Program-made: the position numbers and the translations under genes
Notes under the pieces: generated by a model
The model's input: the letters and a program-made list of their open reading frames with translations, nothing else
Databases searched by the model: none
Told to the model about the DNA's origin: nothing
Shown here: positions 8,258-17,499 of the stretch, in pieces
Position numbering within the stretch: position 1 is the stretch's first letter
Layout of the letters: every line of letters begins with the position of its first letter
NCBI GenBank assembly: GCA_017516065.1
Contig: JAFWDQ010000002.1
Coordinates: 1 to 64,000, forward strand
From: Oscillospiraceae bacterium
GTDB lineage: Bacteria; Bacillota; Clostridia; Oscillospirales; Oscillospiraceae
Direction of reading: 5' to 3'
DNA: 64,000 nucleotides

Positions 8258-9073
8258 TTGGACAACCGGCCTATCGGCGTCTTTGACTCCGGTCTCGGCG
8301 GACTGACGGCGGTGCGGGAGCTGCGGCTCCTGCTGCCCAACGAGTCCATCATATACTTCGGCGACACCGCCCGGGTGCCCTACGGCACCCGTTCCCGGGA
8401 GACGCTGCTGCGCTATGTGAAGCAGGACATCGGCTTTCTGCGCACCTTTGATCTGAAGACCGTCCTGGTAGCCTGCGGCACCGCCTCCACCACCGTGCTG
8501 GAGTCGGTGCGGGGCGACTATGATCTGCCCATCTTCGGCGTGGTGGAGCCCTCCGCTGCGGCTGCCGTGGCAGCCAGCGCCACAGGGCGCATCGGCCTGA
8601 TCGGCACGCCGGCCACGGTCCGGTCCGGAGCCTTTGAGCGCCGGGTCCGGCAGCTCAATCCCGAAACGCAGGTATTCAGCGTCCCCTGTCCCCTGCTGGT
8701 GCCTCTGGTGGAAAACGGCAGGACCTCCCCTGACGATCCCGTTCTGCAGTTGGTGCTGGAGGAGTATCTGGCCCCCCTGCAGGCGCAGAATATCGACGTG
8801 CTGATCCTCGGCTGCACCCACTATCCTCTGCTGTCCGAGGCCATCGCCCGTCAGATGGGGCCCGCAGTGCGGCTCATCGACTCCGGCGCCGCCATCGCCC
8901 AGTACACCGCCGCCACCCTGCGGCAGAACGGGGCTCTGGCCGCAGGGACCGATGCCGGTTCCCTGCGCTGTTTCGTCAGCGACCAGCCCCATGATTTCGC
9001 CCGGCTGGCCTCCCTGTTCCTCCGCTGTGATACGGAGCCGGAGGTGTCCCGGGTGGACATTGAACAGTATTGA
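8258..9073 (+). CDS. murI: Glutamate racemase
   Basis: MurI interconverts L- and D-glutamate for peptidoglycan. The two catalytic cysteines are in ACGTAST (Cys73) and GCTHYPLL, and the N-terminal FDSGLGGLT motif is intact. I chose the TTG at 8258 because AAAGGGAG lies 9 bases before it. An in-frame ATG at 8228 has no ribosome binding site and would add ten residues not expected for the family. Length from the TTG is 271 residues. Confidence 0.94.
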   Translation: MDNRPIGVFDSGLGGLTAVRELRLLLPNESIIYFGDTARVPYGTRSRETLLRYVKQDIGFLRTFDLKTVLVACGTASTTVLESVRGDYDLPIFGVVEPSAAAAVAASATGRIGLIGTPATVRSGAFERRVRQLNPETQVFSVPCPLLVPLVENGRTSPDDPVLQLVLEEYLAPLQAQNIDVLILGCTHYPLLSEAIARQMGPAVRLIDSGAAIAQYTAATLRQNGALAAGTDAGSLRCFVSDQPHDFARLASLFLRCDTEPEVSRVDIEQY

Positions 9074-9098
9074 CATCCCATCGGGAAAGGAATCCGTT

Positions 9099-9557
9099 AT
9101 GAAAAAAAACGTGATCATCTCCATCTCCGGGACCCAGACTTCCCTGGACGGGGACTCGGAGCATATCGAGCTGATGACGCCCGGCACCCTGGCCCGCAAG
9201 GGCGGCGCGTACCTGCTGTCCTATCAGGAGACGCCTCTCAGCGGTCTTGACGGCACCGAGACCACGTTCCACATCCACCCGGAGTTCATTACCCTGCTCC
9301 GCCGCGGCAGCATCAATACGGAGATGACCTTTGAGAAGGGCCGCAAGCACCTGTCCGCCTATGAGACGGCGGCAGGCGTGGTCACCGTGGGCGTCAACAC
9401 CCACTCTATCGCCGCCTCCATCGACGATTCCGGCGGCAGCATCGACATTCGTTACGTGGTGGACGTGGAAAATCTCTCCACCGGTGAAAACCACTTTCAT
9501 ATCCTCGTCCAGGAGCCCCGGAGCGCCTCGGCGCCCGTCTCCGGTCCGACGATCTGA
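9099..9557 (+). CDS. DUF1934 (YwiB-like) beta-barrel protein
   Basis: This 152-residue protein is recognised by its overall pattern: an N-terminal strand VIISISGTQ, then DSEHIELMTPG, a central HIHPEFITLLRRG, and a C-terminal V-E-L-S-T-G-E-N segment. The family is small, cytoplasmic and calycin-like, with no established reaction. It sits between murI and argS, an arrangement common in Firmicutes. The ATG at 9099 has a GGGAAAGG site; the reading frame is open further upstream but overlaps murI. Confidence 0.85.
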   Translation: MKKNVIISISGTQTSLDGDSEHIELMTPGTLARKGGAYLLSYQETPLSGLDGTETTFHIHPEFITLLRRGSINTEMTFEKGRKHLSAYETAAGVVTVGVNTHSIAASIDDSGGSIDIRYVVDVENLSTGENHFHILVQEPRSASAPVSGPTI

Positions 9558-9611
9558 CGCGCAGCCTGTATGCGCCCTGCAAACGATATCAATTCAGGAA
9601 GGAACACTGTT

Positions 9612-11309
9612 ATGCCGAATCTGATCCAGGCCGCGAAGGACCAGGTGGCCGCCCTCACCGCCGCCGCCTGCGCCAAAGCCGCCTCCGCCGGCGTTCTGCC
9701 GGAGGCGCCGGATATCTCCGGCTCCATCGAGATCCCCCGGGATCCGAAAAACGGCGACTACGCCTCCGGCTTTGCCATGGCTGCCGCCAAGGCGATGAAA
9801 CAAAATCCCCGGGCCATCGGACAGGCCCTGCTGGACCATCTGGACCTGACGGGCAGCTACTTCTCCTCCGCGGAGATGGCGGGGCCGGGCTTCCTCAATT
9901 TCCGGCTGGCTCCCGCCTGGTACGGCGCCGTGCTGGCCGCCATCGAGGCCGAGGGCGACGCTTACGGCCAGTGCGACGAGGGCCACGGCGAGAAAGTCAT
10001 GGTGGAGTTCGTCTCCGCCAATCCCACCGGCCCCATGACCATCGGCAACGCCCGGGGCGGCGTGCTGGGCGACACTCTCGCCTCCGTCCTGCAGCGGGCC
10101 GGCTATGACGTATGGCGGGAGTTCTACGTCAACGACGCCGGCAACCAGGTGGATCTGTTCGGCCGCAGCATTGAGGCCCGTTACCTCCAGCTGCTCCACG
10201 GCGAGGACGCCGTGCCCTTCCCCGAGGACGGGTACCACGGCGACGATATCCGGGAGCTGGCAAGACTGATCTATGAGCAGGACGGCGACAAGTACGCCGA
10301 CGTGCCGGAGGCCGAGCGCCGGGCGGCCTTCATCGCCTTCGGCCTGCCCCGGAACATCCAGCGTATGAAGGAAGATCTGGAGCGCTACCGCATCCGCTTC
10401 GACCAGTGGTTCCTGGAGAGCTCTCTCCACGAGTCCGGCTACGTGGCCGAGACGGTGCAGCTGCTCACCGACGGGGGCTGCACCTACGAAAAGGACGGCG
10501 CGCTGTGGCTCCGGAACACGGATTTCGGGGCGGAAAAGGACGAGTGCCTGCGCCGTGCCAACGGCTTTTACACCTACTACGCCGTGGACATCGCGTACCA
10601 CCGCAATAAATTCATCGAGCGGGGCTTCGACCGGGTCATCAACGTCTGGGGCGCCGATCACCACGGCCACGCCATCCGCTTCGCCGCTTCCATGACGGCC
10701 CCTGCTCTGGGGCTGCAGGACAAGCAGCTGGACTTCCTCATCATGCAGATGGTACGGCTGGTCCGGGGCGGCGAGACGGTAAAGGTCTCCAAGCGCACCG
10801 GCAAGGCCCTGACCCTGGGCGATCTTCTCGACGAGATCTCCGTGGACGCCTGCCGCTTCTTCTTCAACGCCAAGCCCAACACCCATCTGGAGTTCGATCT
10901 GGATCTGGCCGTCCGGCAGGATTCGGAGAACCCCGTCTACTACGTTCAGTACGCCCATGCCCGGATCTGCAGCCTCATCGCCCGGCTGGCCCAGCAGGGG
11001 ATCTCCGTCCCCGCCGCCGCCGATATCGACCCGGCGCTGCTGTCCACGGAGCTGGAGCAGAGCCTCATCAAGAGCCTGTCCCAGTATCCCGAGGAGATCC
11101 GGCTGGCCGCCCGGGACTACGACCCGTCCCGGATCAACCGCTATCTGACGGCCCTGGCCGCCGATTTTCACCGCTTCTACAACGGCTGCCGGATCCTCGG
11201 CTCGGAGGATCCCACCCGGGACGCACGGCTGAAACTGGCCGACACCGTCCGCAGCGTGCTGAAAAACGGCCTGCAGCTGATCGGCGTCACCGCGCCGGAA
11301 ACCATGTGA
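9612..11309 (+). CDS. argS: Arginyl-tRNA synthetase
   Basis: This 565-residue class I synthetase charges tRNA-Arg. Visible are the N-terminal Add-1 domain, the HIGH-equivalent in NPTGPMTIGNARGG, the KMSKS-equivalent VSKRTGK, and the C-terminal DALR anticodon-binding domain with the conserved QYAHARICSL. The ATG at 9612 follows AGGAAGGAA; an in-frame ATG at 9570 lacks one. It is co-oriented with murI and the DUF1934 gene. Confidence 0.97.
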   Translation: MPNLIQAAKDQVAALTAAACAKAASAGVLPEAPDISGSIEIPRDPKNGDYASGFAMAAAKAMKQNPRAIGQALLDHLDLTGSYFSSAEMAGPGFLNFRLAPAWYGAVLAAIEAEGDAYGQCDEGHGEKVMVEFVSANPTGPMTIGNARGGVLGDTLASVLQRAGYDVWREFYVNDAGNQVDLFGRSIEARYLQLLHGEDAVPFPEDGYHGDDIRELARLIYEQDGDKYADVPEAERRAAFIAFGLPRNIQRMKEDLERYRIRFDQWFLESSLHESGYVAETVQLLTDGGCTYEKDGALWLRNTDFGAEKDECLRRANGFYTYYAVDIAYHRNKFIERGFDRVINVWGADHHGHAIRFAASMTAPALGLQDKQLDFLIMQMVRLVRGGETVKVSKRTGKALTLGDLLDEISVDACRFFFNAKPNTHLEFDLDLAVRQDSENPVYYVQYAHARICSLIARLAQQGISVPAAADIDPALLSTELEQSLIKSLSQYPEEIRLAARDYDPSRINRYLTALAADFHRFYNGCRILGSEDPTRDARLKLADTVRSVLKNGLQLIGVTAPETM

Positions 11310-11322
11310 GAAAGGATCGACT

Positions 11323-12552
11323 ATGGACGAAATCCCCTTGCCCGTATTTCTCCTGATGGAGGGCGCCGACGAACTGCCGGTGCCTCCCCGGGTCTGCCGC
11401 CCCCAGTGGCTGCTGGATAATTCCGACCTGCTCCGTCTCCGCTGGGACGCGGAGCTGGACGCCGGGACCCGACTGCTGTGCGCCCCCACCGGCGGCGCAG
11501 ACCGGGTCCGGCTGAGAAAATACGGTCTGACCGACGAGCTGGACGCTCTCAACTATCAGCTGGTGGATCTGGCCCGGCAGGCCGCCGGCAGCCGTGCCCA
11601 CGTGGCGGGCTGCCTCTCCCCTCTTGGCTTTCCGCCCATGGCGGAATACGACCCCACCCGGTTTGAGGTCCTCATCGACGTCTATGCCCAGCAGGCCAAA
11701 TCTCTGGAGGCCGCCGGCGCGGACATCATCTTCCTGGAGGGCGCCTCCCTGCTGGCCGATTTCCGGGCCGCGCTGCTGGCCGTTCGGGAGAACACCTCCC
11801 TGCCCTTTATCGTCACCGCAGCCTGCTCCGACACCGGCCGTACCGCGGCGGGCACCGACGTGCTTGCCGCCCTGCTGGTAATGCAGGGCATGGGCGCCGA
11901 CGCCTTCGGTCTGGACGGCGGCGACGGCGCCGTGGCCATGGCCCGGCAGATGCTCCGTCTGGCTCCCTCCGCCTGTCTGCCCCTCATTGCCAGGCCCGAC
12001 GAGGGGCCTCTGGAGGATGAGGACGGCAATCCCCTCGCCCCCGTCACCACCCCCATGCTTCTGGAGCAGCTCCCCATACTCGCCGGATGCGGCGTGCGGA
12101 TGTTCGGCGGCCGAAAGGGCGTCGGCACCCGGCAGATCAAAGCCATGGCGGCAACGCTGGAACAGCTGGATCTGTCTCAGCTGCCCACGCCGCCGGAGGC
12201 GGACCCCGATCTGCTGCCCTGTGCCTGTGAGCTGGACGCCTGCTTTATCACCCCCATGGTGGAGATGGGCGAGGATCTGGAATGCACTCCCGACTTTGCC
12301 GAGGATATCCTGGCCCGGGAGGACAGCTCCACCGCCCTGAAGATCCTCCTGCGGGACGAGGACGATCTGGCCCTCTTCCTGGCCAATCAGTACATGATCC
12401 GGGACGCCCTGTGTCTCTCCGCGCCGACGCCGGAGCTTCTGGCCCGGGCGCTGCGGGGCTACCACGGCCGCGTCTTCTATGACGGCACCGACGACTTTGA
12501 GCCGGAACAGCTGGAGCCTCTGGTACGGAAGTACGGTCTGGTGGTATTGTAA
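11323..12552 (+). CDS. Homocysteine S-methyltransferase-like protein lacking the zinc ligands
   Basis: Residues about 95-290 follow the homocysteine methyltransferase barrel: FEVLIDVYAQQAKSLEAAG, then an acid after IIFLE, a GRT loop and GADAFGL. In active members the zinc is held by Cys in GLNC and by the Cys pair of GGCCGT. Here these positions read GLDGGDG (196-202) and GGRKGVGT (262-269), so all three ligands are missing while the surrounding fold is kept. The C-terminal 120 residues are unassigned. The gene starts 13 bases after argS with an AAAGGA site, probably in the same transcript. It may be a pseudoenzyme or bind another substrate. Confidence 0.75.
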   Translation: MDEIPLPVFLLMEGADELPVPPRVCRPQWLLDNSDLLRLRWDAELDAGTRLLCAPTGGADRVRLRKYGLTDELDALNYQLVDLARQAAGSRAHVAGCLSPLGFPPMAEYDPTRFEVLIDVYAQQAKSLEAAGADIIFLEGASLLADFRAALLAVRENTSLPFIVTAACSDTGRTAAGTDVLAALLVMQGMGADAFGLDGGDGAVAMARQMLRLAPSACLPLIARPDEGPLEDEDGNPLAPVTTPMLLEQLPILAGCGVRMFGGRKGVGTRQIKAMAATLEQLDLSQLPTPPEADPDLLPCACELDACFITPMVEMGEDLECTPDFAEDILAREDSSTALKILLRDEDDLALFLANQYMIRDALCLSAPTPELLARALRGYHGRVFYDGTDDFEPEQLEPLVRKYGLVVL

Positions 12553-12554
12553 TA

Positions 12555-12884
12555 CTCAACGGGAAATCGCTTCGCTGGATTTCCCGTTGAGAAAAAGCGG
12601 CCCGCTGCGGCGCACGCCCAAGGGCGCACGCTTGCGGGCCGAGAGGTGTTTTTTCCGTGATACATGCTCCCGGAAAAAACGATCAAAAACCAAACCGGAA
12701 CCCAACACAAGTGGGGCCGGTTTGGAGAGACGGCGCGACGAAGTGAGCTCGCTTTCGCATTTATGCGGAAGTGAAGGATACGAAGCCCGTGCCGACAACG
12801 TGGGCGCAGAACTCTGCGAAGCGTTTTCTTCTCTGACGTATTCTCCTGTCTACAAAAATCGCTCCCGGAAAGGAGTCTGACCGG
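12555..12884. repeat. Array of consecutive inverted repeats in a 330-bp gap
   Basis: No gene is supported. At least four hairpins follow one another: 12555-12591 (ctcaacgggaaatc with a perfect partner, terminator-like for the preceding gene), a ggcccgc...gcgggcc pair at about 12599-12640, ttttttccg...cggaaaaaa at about 12651-12680, and ccaaaccgg...ccggtttgg at about 12693-12727. The last 150 bases before the next ribosome binding site hold only short repeats resembling repeat A (gcgacgaagtgag). Confidence 0.65.
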
Positions 12885-13571
12885 ATGCGCAAGCTTTTCT
12901 CTCTCAATACGGAGCCTCTGGCGGACGAGGGCCTCTTTGAGTTCTGCCGAAAGGACCTGTCCGACCAGCGAAACGCCCGGCTGCACCGCATGCAGAATGC
13001 CCGGGCCAGACGGCTGTGTCTCGGCGCGGGTCTCCTGCTGGATGCGGCGCTCCGGGAATACGGCCTCCGGGAGCGCACGGCGCCCATCCGCCGCGGCCTG
13101 TTCGGCAAGCCCTATCTGGCCGGCGACACGGGCATCCACTTCAATCTCTCCCACTCCGGGGAGAAGGTCATCTGCGCTCTGTCCGACCACCCTGTGGGCG
13201 CGGACGTGCAGCAGGTGGAGCCGGAGCCCCGGCTGCGGCTGGCCCGGCGCTTCTTCCTGCCCGGCGAGATGGACTACATCCGCTCCCATCCGGACCGGAC
13301 GGCTCAGGCGGCGGCTTTCTTCCGTCTCTGGGCCCTGAAGGAGAGCGTGCTGAAGTTCACCGGCCAGGGGCTGCATCTGCTGACCGAATTTGAGTTCCAG
13401 CTGGACGACCGGCCCGTCCTGCGCCGGGGCCGTCTGTCCGACCGCCTGCAGTTCTGGGAGGATGCCTCCCCGGACTATCAGATCGCCCTGTGCAGCGACC
13501 GCCCCTTCGACGGTCTGGAGCTGATTCCCCTGCGCGTTGCCGCCGACGGCTCTCTGGATCACGCCGGATAA
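12885..13571 (+). CDS. 4'-phosphopantetheinyl transferase, Sfp type
   Basis: This 228-residue protein would move phosphopantetheine from CoA to a carrier protein. The Sfp signature is complete: GKPYL, then HFNLSHSG, VGADVQ (Mg-binding Asp) and FFRLWALKES with the catalytic Glu/Lys. No polyketide or peptide synthase is near, so the target is elsewhere. The ATG follows GAAAGGAG. Confidence 0.9.
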   Translation: MRKLFSLNTEPLADEGLFEFCRKDLSDQRNARLHRMQNARARRLCLGAGLLLDAALREYGLRERTAPIRRGLFGKPYLAGDTGIHFNLSHSGEKVICALSDHPVGADVQQVEPEPRLRLARRFFLPGEMDYIRSHPDRTAQAAAFFRLWALKESVLKFTGQGLHLLTEFEFQLDDRPVLRRGRLSDRLQFWEDASPDYQIALCSDRPFDGLELIPLRVAADGSLDHAG

Positions 13572-13608
13572 CCGCCGATCCCACTTTCCCTGCAGGAGAG
13601 ATACGTAC

Positions 13609-14004
13609 ATGAAGGAATTTATGCGCCTGGTGAAATTTGCGCTGTTCTCCATCAGCGCAGGCATCATCGAGATGGGCGTCTTTGCGCTGCTGAATCTGAT
13701 CACGCCCTGGCGCTACTGGCCCTGCTACCTCATCGCTCTGGTCCTGTCCGTCATCTGGAATTTCTCCCTCAACCGCAGGTTCACCTTCCAGTCCACCGCC
13801 AACGTGCCGGTGTCCATGCTGCTGGTGCTCTGCTACTACGCGGTCTTTACCCCTCTGTCCTCCATGCTGGGGACCTATCTGGCCGAGGTGCTGATGTGGA
13901 ACGAATATCTGGTGACCCTGATCAACATGCTTTTGAATTTCTGCTCGGAATTCCTCTTCCAGCGGCTGGTGGTCTACGGCAGGAAGGTGGACAACCGGGC
14001 CTGA
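13609..14004 (+). CDS. GtrA-family membrane protein
   Basis: This 131-residue protein has four predicted membrane helices, starting with LVKFALFSISAGIIEMGVFALL, and the family pattern NFSLNRRFTFQ between helices 2 and 3. GtrA proteins are thought to help move polyprenyl-linked sugars across the membrane. The ATG has a CAGGAGAG site 12 bases upstream; the frame is open further upstream but lacks one. Confidence 0.88.
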   Translation: MKEFMRLVKFALFSISAGIIEMGVFALLNLITPWRYWPCYLIALVLSVIWNFSLNRRFTFQSTANVPVSMLLVLCYYAVFTPLSSMLGTYLAEVLMWNEYLVTLINMLLNFCSEFLFQRLVVYGRKVDNRA

Positions 14005-14029
14005 TTTCTTCTTTTTCAACAACACGTTC

Positions 14030-14064
14030 AAAGGACGCGGGACCATGTCCCGCGTCCTTTTTAT
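14030..14064 (+). terminator. Terminator after the GtrA gene
   Basis: A perfect 14-bp stem (aaaggacgcgggac / gtcccgcgtccttt) with a 3-base loop, followed by T-rich sequence. Confidence 0.9.
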
Positions 14065-14092
14065 TTTTGAGAGAAAAACTCCTTCCGTTCGA

Positions 14093-14121
14093 TTGCCACG
14101 GCAGAAGGAATGTGGTATGAT
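14093..14121 (+). promoter_or_regulatory. Promoter of the feo operon
   Basis: TTGCCA (14093-14098) and TATGAT (14116-14121) are 17 bp apart. The A/T stretch that follows (gataaataataatagc) weakly resembles half of a Fur-type box; I would not call an operator from it. Confidence 0.7.
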
Positions 14122-14167
14122 AAATAATAATAGCTGTGGCTAACACACGTAAGCGGAGGGAAACAGC

Positions 14168-16522
14168 ATGACCCTGAAGGAATTGGAGCCGGGCAAGAGC
14201 GCCGTCATCACCGCCGTCGGCGGGCAGGGCGCTCTGCGTCAGCATTTCCTTGATATGGGCATGATCCCGGGAACGGAGGTCACCGCCGTCAAGTACGCCC
14301 CCATGGGCGATCCCATGGAGCTGATGCTCCACGGCTATGAGCTGACTCTTCGGCTGGCCGACGCGGACCGCATCAAAGTGGCGCCCGTCTCACCAAAGGA
14401 AGAGCAGCCCCGGTCCCCGGCGGCCGCCGTTCAGGAGGCGGAGCACCCCGGTCTGGGCGAGGGCGGCCGCTTTCATCCCAAGGGCAGCGGCGATCCTCTC
14501 CCCGACGGCACACTCCTGACCTTTGCTCTGGTGGGCAATCAGAACTGCGGCAAGACCACTCTGTTCAACCAGCTCACCGGCGCCAATCAGCATGTGGGCA
14601 ACTTCCCCGGCGTTACCGTGGACCGGAAGGACGGACCTATCCGGGGTCACGCCGACACCATGGTGACGGATCTGCCGGGCATCTACTCCATGTCCCCCTA
14701 CACCAGCGAGGAGATCGTGTCCCGGAATTTCGTCCTCAACGACAAGCCCCGGGCCATCATCAACATCGTGGACGCCACCAATATCGAGCGCAATCTCTAT
14801 CTGACCATGCAGCTGCTGGAGATGGGCGTGCCCATGGTGGTGGCTCTGAACATGATGGACGAGGTGATGGAAAACGGCGGGTCCATCGACGTCAACCGCA
14901 TGGAGGCCCTGCTGGGGGTGCCCATGGTGCCCATCTCCGCGATAAAGAATTTCGGCGTCCAGGAGCTGATCGACCACGCCATCCATGTGGCACACTATCA
15001 GGAGGTGCCCCTGGAGCAGGACTACTGCGACGTGGAAGAACACGGCGGCGCGGTGCACCGCTGTATCCACGGCATCAGCCATCTCATCGAAGACAACGCC
15101 CGACAGGCGGGGCTGCCCCTGCGGTTTGCCGCCACGAAGGTCATCGAGGGGGATCCCCTGGTGCTGGAGCAGCTGAATCTGGATCCCAGCGAGGCGGAGA
15201 TGCTGGAGCATATCATCCTCCAGATGGAGGCGAAGTGCGGTCTGGACCGCAGCGCCGCCATGGCCGCCATGCGCTTTTCCTTTATCCAGAAGGTCTGCGC
15301 CCAGACGGTAAAAAAGCCCACGGAGAGCAGGGAGCGGATGCGCAGCGATAAGATGGACCGCTTCCTGACGGGCAAATTCACCGCCATTCCGGCCTTTATC
15401 ATCATCATGGCCCTGGTGTTCTTCCTGACCTTCAATGTCTTCGGCGCTTGGCTCCAGACCCTGCTGGAGATGGGCATCGACGGTCTCACCGTTCTGGTGG
15501 ACCGGGGTCTGACGGCGGCGGGGGTCAACGACGTGATCCACGGGCTGATCATCGACGGCATCTTTACCGGTGTGGGCAGCGTACTGAGCTTTCTGCCCAT
15601 CATCGTTGTCCTCTTCCTTTTCCTGTCGCTCCTGGAGGACAGCGGCTATATTGCCCGGGTGGCCTTCTTTATGGACAAGCTGCTGCGCAAGATCGGTCTG
15701 TCGGGGCGGAGCATCGTACCTCTGCTCATCGGCTTCGGCTGCACGGTGCCCGCCGTCATGGCCACCCGGACCCTGCCCAGCGTCCGGGACCGGAAGATGA
15801 CCATCCTCCTCACCCCCTTCATGAGCTGCTCGGCAAAGCTGCCCATCTATGCCTTTTTCGTCAACGCCTTCTTCCCCCATCAGGGCGGACTGATCATGGT
15901 GGGACTCTATGTGCTGGGCATCCTGGTGGGCGTTCTGGTGGCCTATCTGTACCGGGGCACCATGTTCCGGGGCGAGGCGGCCCCCTTCGTCATGGAACTG
16001 CCCGCCTATCGTATGCCCGGCTGGAAGAACGTGGTCCAGCTGCTGTGGCAGAAGGCCAAGGATTTCCTGCAGCGGGCCTTCTCCGTGATCCTCATCGCCA
16101 CCATCGTGGTCTGGTTCCTCCAGAGCTTCGACCCCCATCTGAATCTGGTGGCGGACTCCCAGGGCAGTATGCTGGCCATCATCGCCGGGACTATCGCGCC
16201 GGTGCTGCGGCCTCTCGGTCTGGGAGACTGGCGGATCGTCACCTCCCTCATCAGCGGCTTCATGGCCAAGGAAAGCGTGGTCTCCACTCTGGGGATCCTC
16301 TTCAGCGGCCATGTGGCCACGGCCATGTCCTCTCTGAGCGCGGCAGCGCTGCTGGTGTTCTCCCTGCTCTATACCCCCTGCGTGGCGGCCATCGCCTCCG
16401 TGAAGCGGGAGCTGGGCGCCCGGTGGGCCGTGGCTCTGGTGGTATGGCAGTGCGTGATAGCCTGGGTCGCCGCGCTGATCGTCCGGGCCATCGGGATCCT
16501 GATCGGAGGTGGTCTCCTGTGA
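14168..16522 (+). CDS. feoB: Fused FeoA-FeoB ferrous iron transporter
   Basis: This 784-residue protein combines a FeoA SH3-like domain (residues 1-75) and a complete FeoB. The G-protein part has G1 GNQNCGKTT (123-131), the Fe-specific QHVGNFPGVTVD switch, G3 DLPG (168-171) and G4 NMMD; its C-terminal half holds the two Gate motifs (GCTVPAVMA, FMSCSAKLPIYAFF) among about ten membrane helices. It imports Fe(II) across the cytoplasmic membrane. A linker of about 40 residues (76-115) joins FeoA to the G domain. The stop overlaps the next gene's start. Confidence 0.96.
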   Translation: MTLKELEPGKSAVITAVGGQGALRQHFLDMGMIPGTEVTAVKYAPMGDPMELMLHGYELTLRLADADRIKVAPVSPKEEQPRSPAAAVQEAEHPGLGEGGRFHPKGSGDPLPDGTLLTFALVGNQNCGKTTLFNQLTGANQHVGNFPGVTVDRKDGPIRGHADTMVTDLPGIYSMSPYTSEEIVSRNFVLNDKPRAIINIVDATNIERNLYLTMQLLEMGVPMVVALNMMDEVMENGGSIDVNRMEALLGVPMVPISAIKNFGVQELIDHAIHVAHYQEVPLEQDYCDVEEHGGAVHRCIHGISHLIEDNARQAGLPLRFAATKVIEGDPLVLEQLNLDPSEAEMLEHIILQMEAKCGLDRSAAMAAMRFSFIQKVCAQTVKKPTESRERMRSDKMDRFLTGKFTAIPAFIIIMALVFFLTFNVFGAWLQTLLEMGIDGLTVLVDRGLTAAGVNDVIHGLIIDGIFTGVGSVLSFLPIIVVLFLFLSLLEDSGYIARVAFFMDKLLRKIGLSGRSIVPLLIGFGCTVPAVMATRTLPSVRDRKMTILLTPFMSCSAKLPIYAFFVNAFFPHQGGLIMVGLYVLGILVGVLVAYLYRGTMFRGEAAPFVMELPAYRMPGWKNVVQLLWQKAKDFLQRAFSVILIATIVVWFLQSFDPHLNLVADSQGSMLAIIAGTIAPVLRPLGLGDWRIVTSLISGFMAKESVVSTLGILFSGHVATAMSSLSAAALLVFSLLYTPCVAAIASVKRELGARWAVALVVWQCVIAWVAALIVRAIGILIGGGLL

Positions 16523-16680
16523 GTCTGTGGGACATCCTCGTTCTTCTGATCGTCGCCGCGGCGGTGGCCGCCGCCGTGATCCTCACGGTCCGGCGCCGGA
16601 GACGGGGCAGCGGCTGCTGCGGAGACTGCGCCGGATGTACGGCCCCCTGCGGGAAGCGGGATCTCCGCAGCGGACCTTGA
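16519..16680 (+). CDS. FeoB-associated Cys-rich membrane protein
   Basis: A 53-residue protein starts at a GTG that overlaps the feoB stop (GTGA), with GGAGGT 8 bases upstream. It has one N-terminal membrane helix (ILVLLIVAAAVAAAVIL), an arginine cluster, and a cysteine run GCCGDCAGCTAPCG. This layout is the FeoB-associated Cys-rich family, a FeoC-like partner in Firmicutes. The cytosolic cysteines suggest metal handling or regulation of the transporter. Confidence 0.9.
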   Translation: MSLWDILVLLIVAAAVAAAVILTVRRRRRGSGCCGDCAGCTAPCGKRDLRSGP

Positions 16681-16705
16681 CTTGACACGTCCCCTCTGAT
16701 ATGAT
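16677..16705 (+). promoter_or_regulatory. Promoter of the zinc-ribbon gene
   Basis: TTGACT (16677-16682) and TATGAT (16700-16705) are spaced by 17 bp. The -35 overlaps the stop codon of the Cys-rich gene. Confidence 0.75.
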
Positions 16706-16784
16706 CGAGATACGGCAGGCGGCGCCTGCCTTTGACGAAACGACACACACCGAATATCGGTTGACCGAAAAGGAGGAAACGGGA

Positions 16785-17423
16785 ATGGCTCTGTTCGGAA
16801 AAAACAAGGATAAGGAAAAGGAAAAGAAGCACTGTCCGATCTGCAATAACGAGATGACCTTCCTCAAGTCCGTCGCTCTGGCGGACGGCACGATCTGCTC
16901 CGACTGCGAGGCGATGCTCCGGGGCAAGTACGACATTGACCGCTGGTGGCATCTGCGCTTTGACGGCACCGTCAAGCAGAAGAGCCATGATCCCCTGCTG
17001 GACATGTCCATCGCCGACGTGCAGGCCATCATCGCGGAGGCGAAGCAAAATCAGGCGGAGACGGTGGGCTCCCTGGGCGGCGAGTTCTCCGCGCTCCTGA
17101 CTGCGGATGATGTCTTTTCCATTGAGCCAAAGGCCAAGGATGTGGGCGTGAAGCGGGCCAAGGCCTATAAGAACAGACTGGTGGTCCGGGGTATGATCCA
17201 GAGCGGCGAGTTCTCCAAGGAGGACAGCGTCGTGATCCTCCACGGCGACGCCCGGCTGGAGACGGTGCTCCTGGACGTGATCCCCTGCGGCGGCGCGGTG
17301 GATTTCAACACCGAGCTGAAGGCCAATATGCACAAGAAGACCGCCGGGGTCAACACCAACGCGTGGCTGATCCTGGACGTGGAGCAGGGCGTCGCCCACG
17401 GCGACGTGATCGCCAAGGCCTGA
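16785..17423 (+). CDS. DUF4428-like zinc-ribbon protein
   Basis: A 212-residue cytoplasmic protein. After a lysine-rich start the N-terminal ribbon is CPICN...ICSDC, two CxxC pairs about 20 residues apart. The middle and C-terminus contain no catalytic motif I can identify. The ATG at 16785 follows AAAAGGAGG; upstream in-frame sequence overlaps the promoter. Function unknown. Confidence 0.75.
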   Translation: MALFGKNKDKEKEKKHCPICNNEMTFLKSVALADGTICSDCEAMLRGKYDIDRWWHLRFDGTVKQKSHDPLLDMSIADVQAIIAEAKQNQAETVGSLGGEFSALLTADDVFSIEPKAKDVGVKRAKAYKNRLVVRGMIQSGEFSKEDSVVILHGDARLETVLLDVIPCGGAVDFNTELKANMHKKTAGVNTNAWLILDVEQGVAHGDVIAKA

Positions 17424-17442
17424 CGGGCGGCGGTATGAAAAA

Positions 17443-17478
17443 AGACGGACGGCTTTCAGATGAAAGCCGTCCGTTGTT
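17443..17478 (+). terminator. Terminator after the zinc-ribbon gene
   Basis: A 13-bp stem (acggacggctttc / gaaagccgtccgt) with an agat loop, followed by tgtttgcttt. Confidence 0.85.
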
Positions 17479-17499
17479 TGCTTTATTATGGCCGGATCC

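Noticed and set aside
14118..14140. Fur-box-like A/T sequence before feoAB
   Set aside because: Only a half-match and no inverted symmetry.
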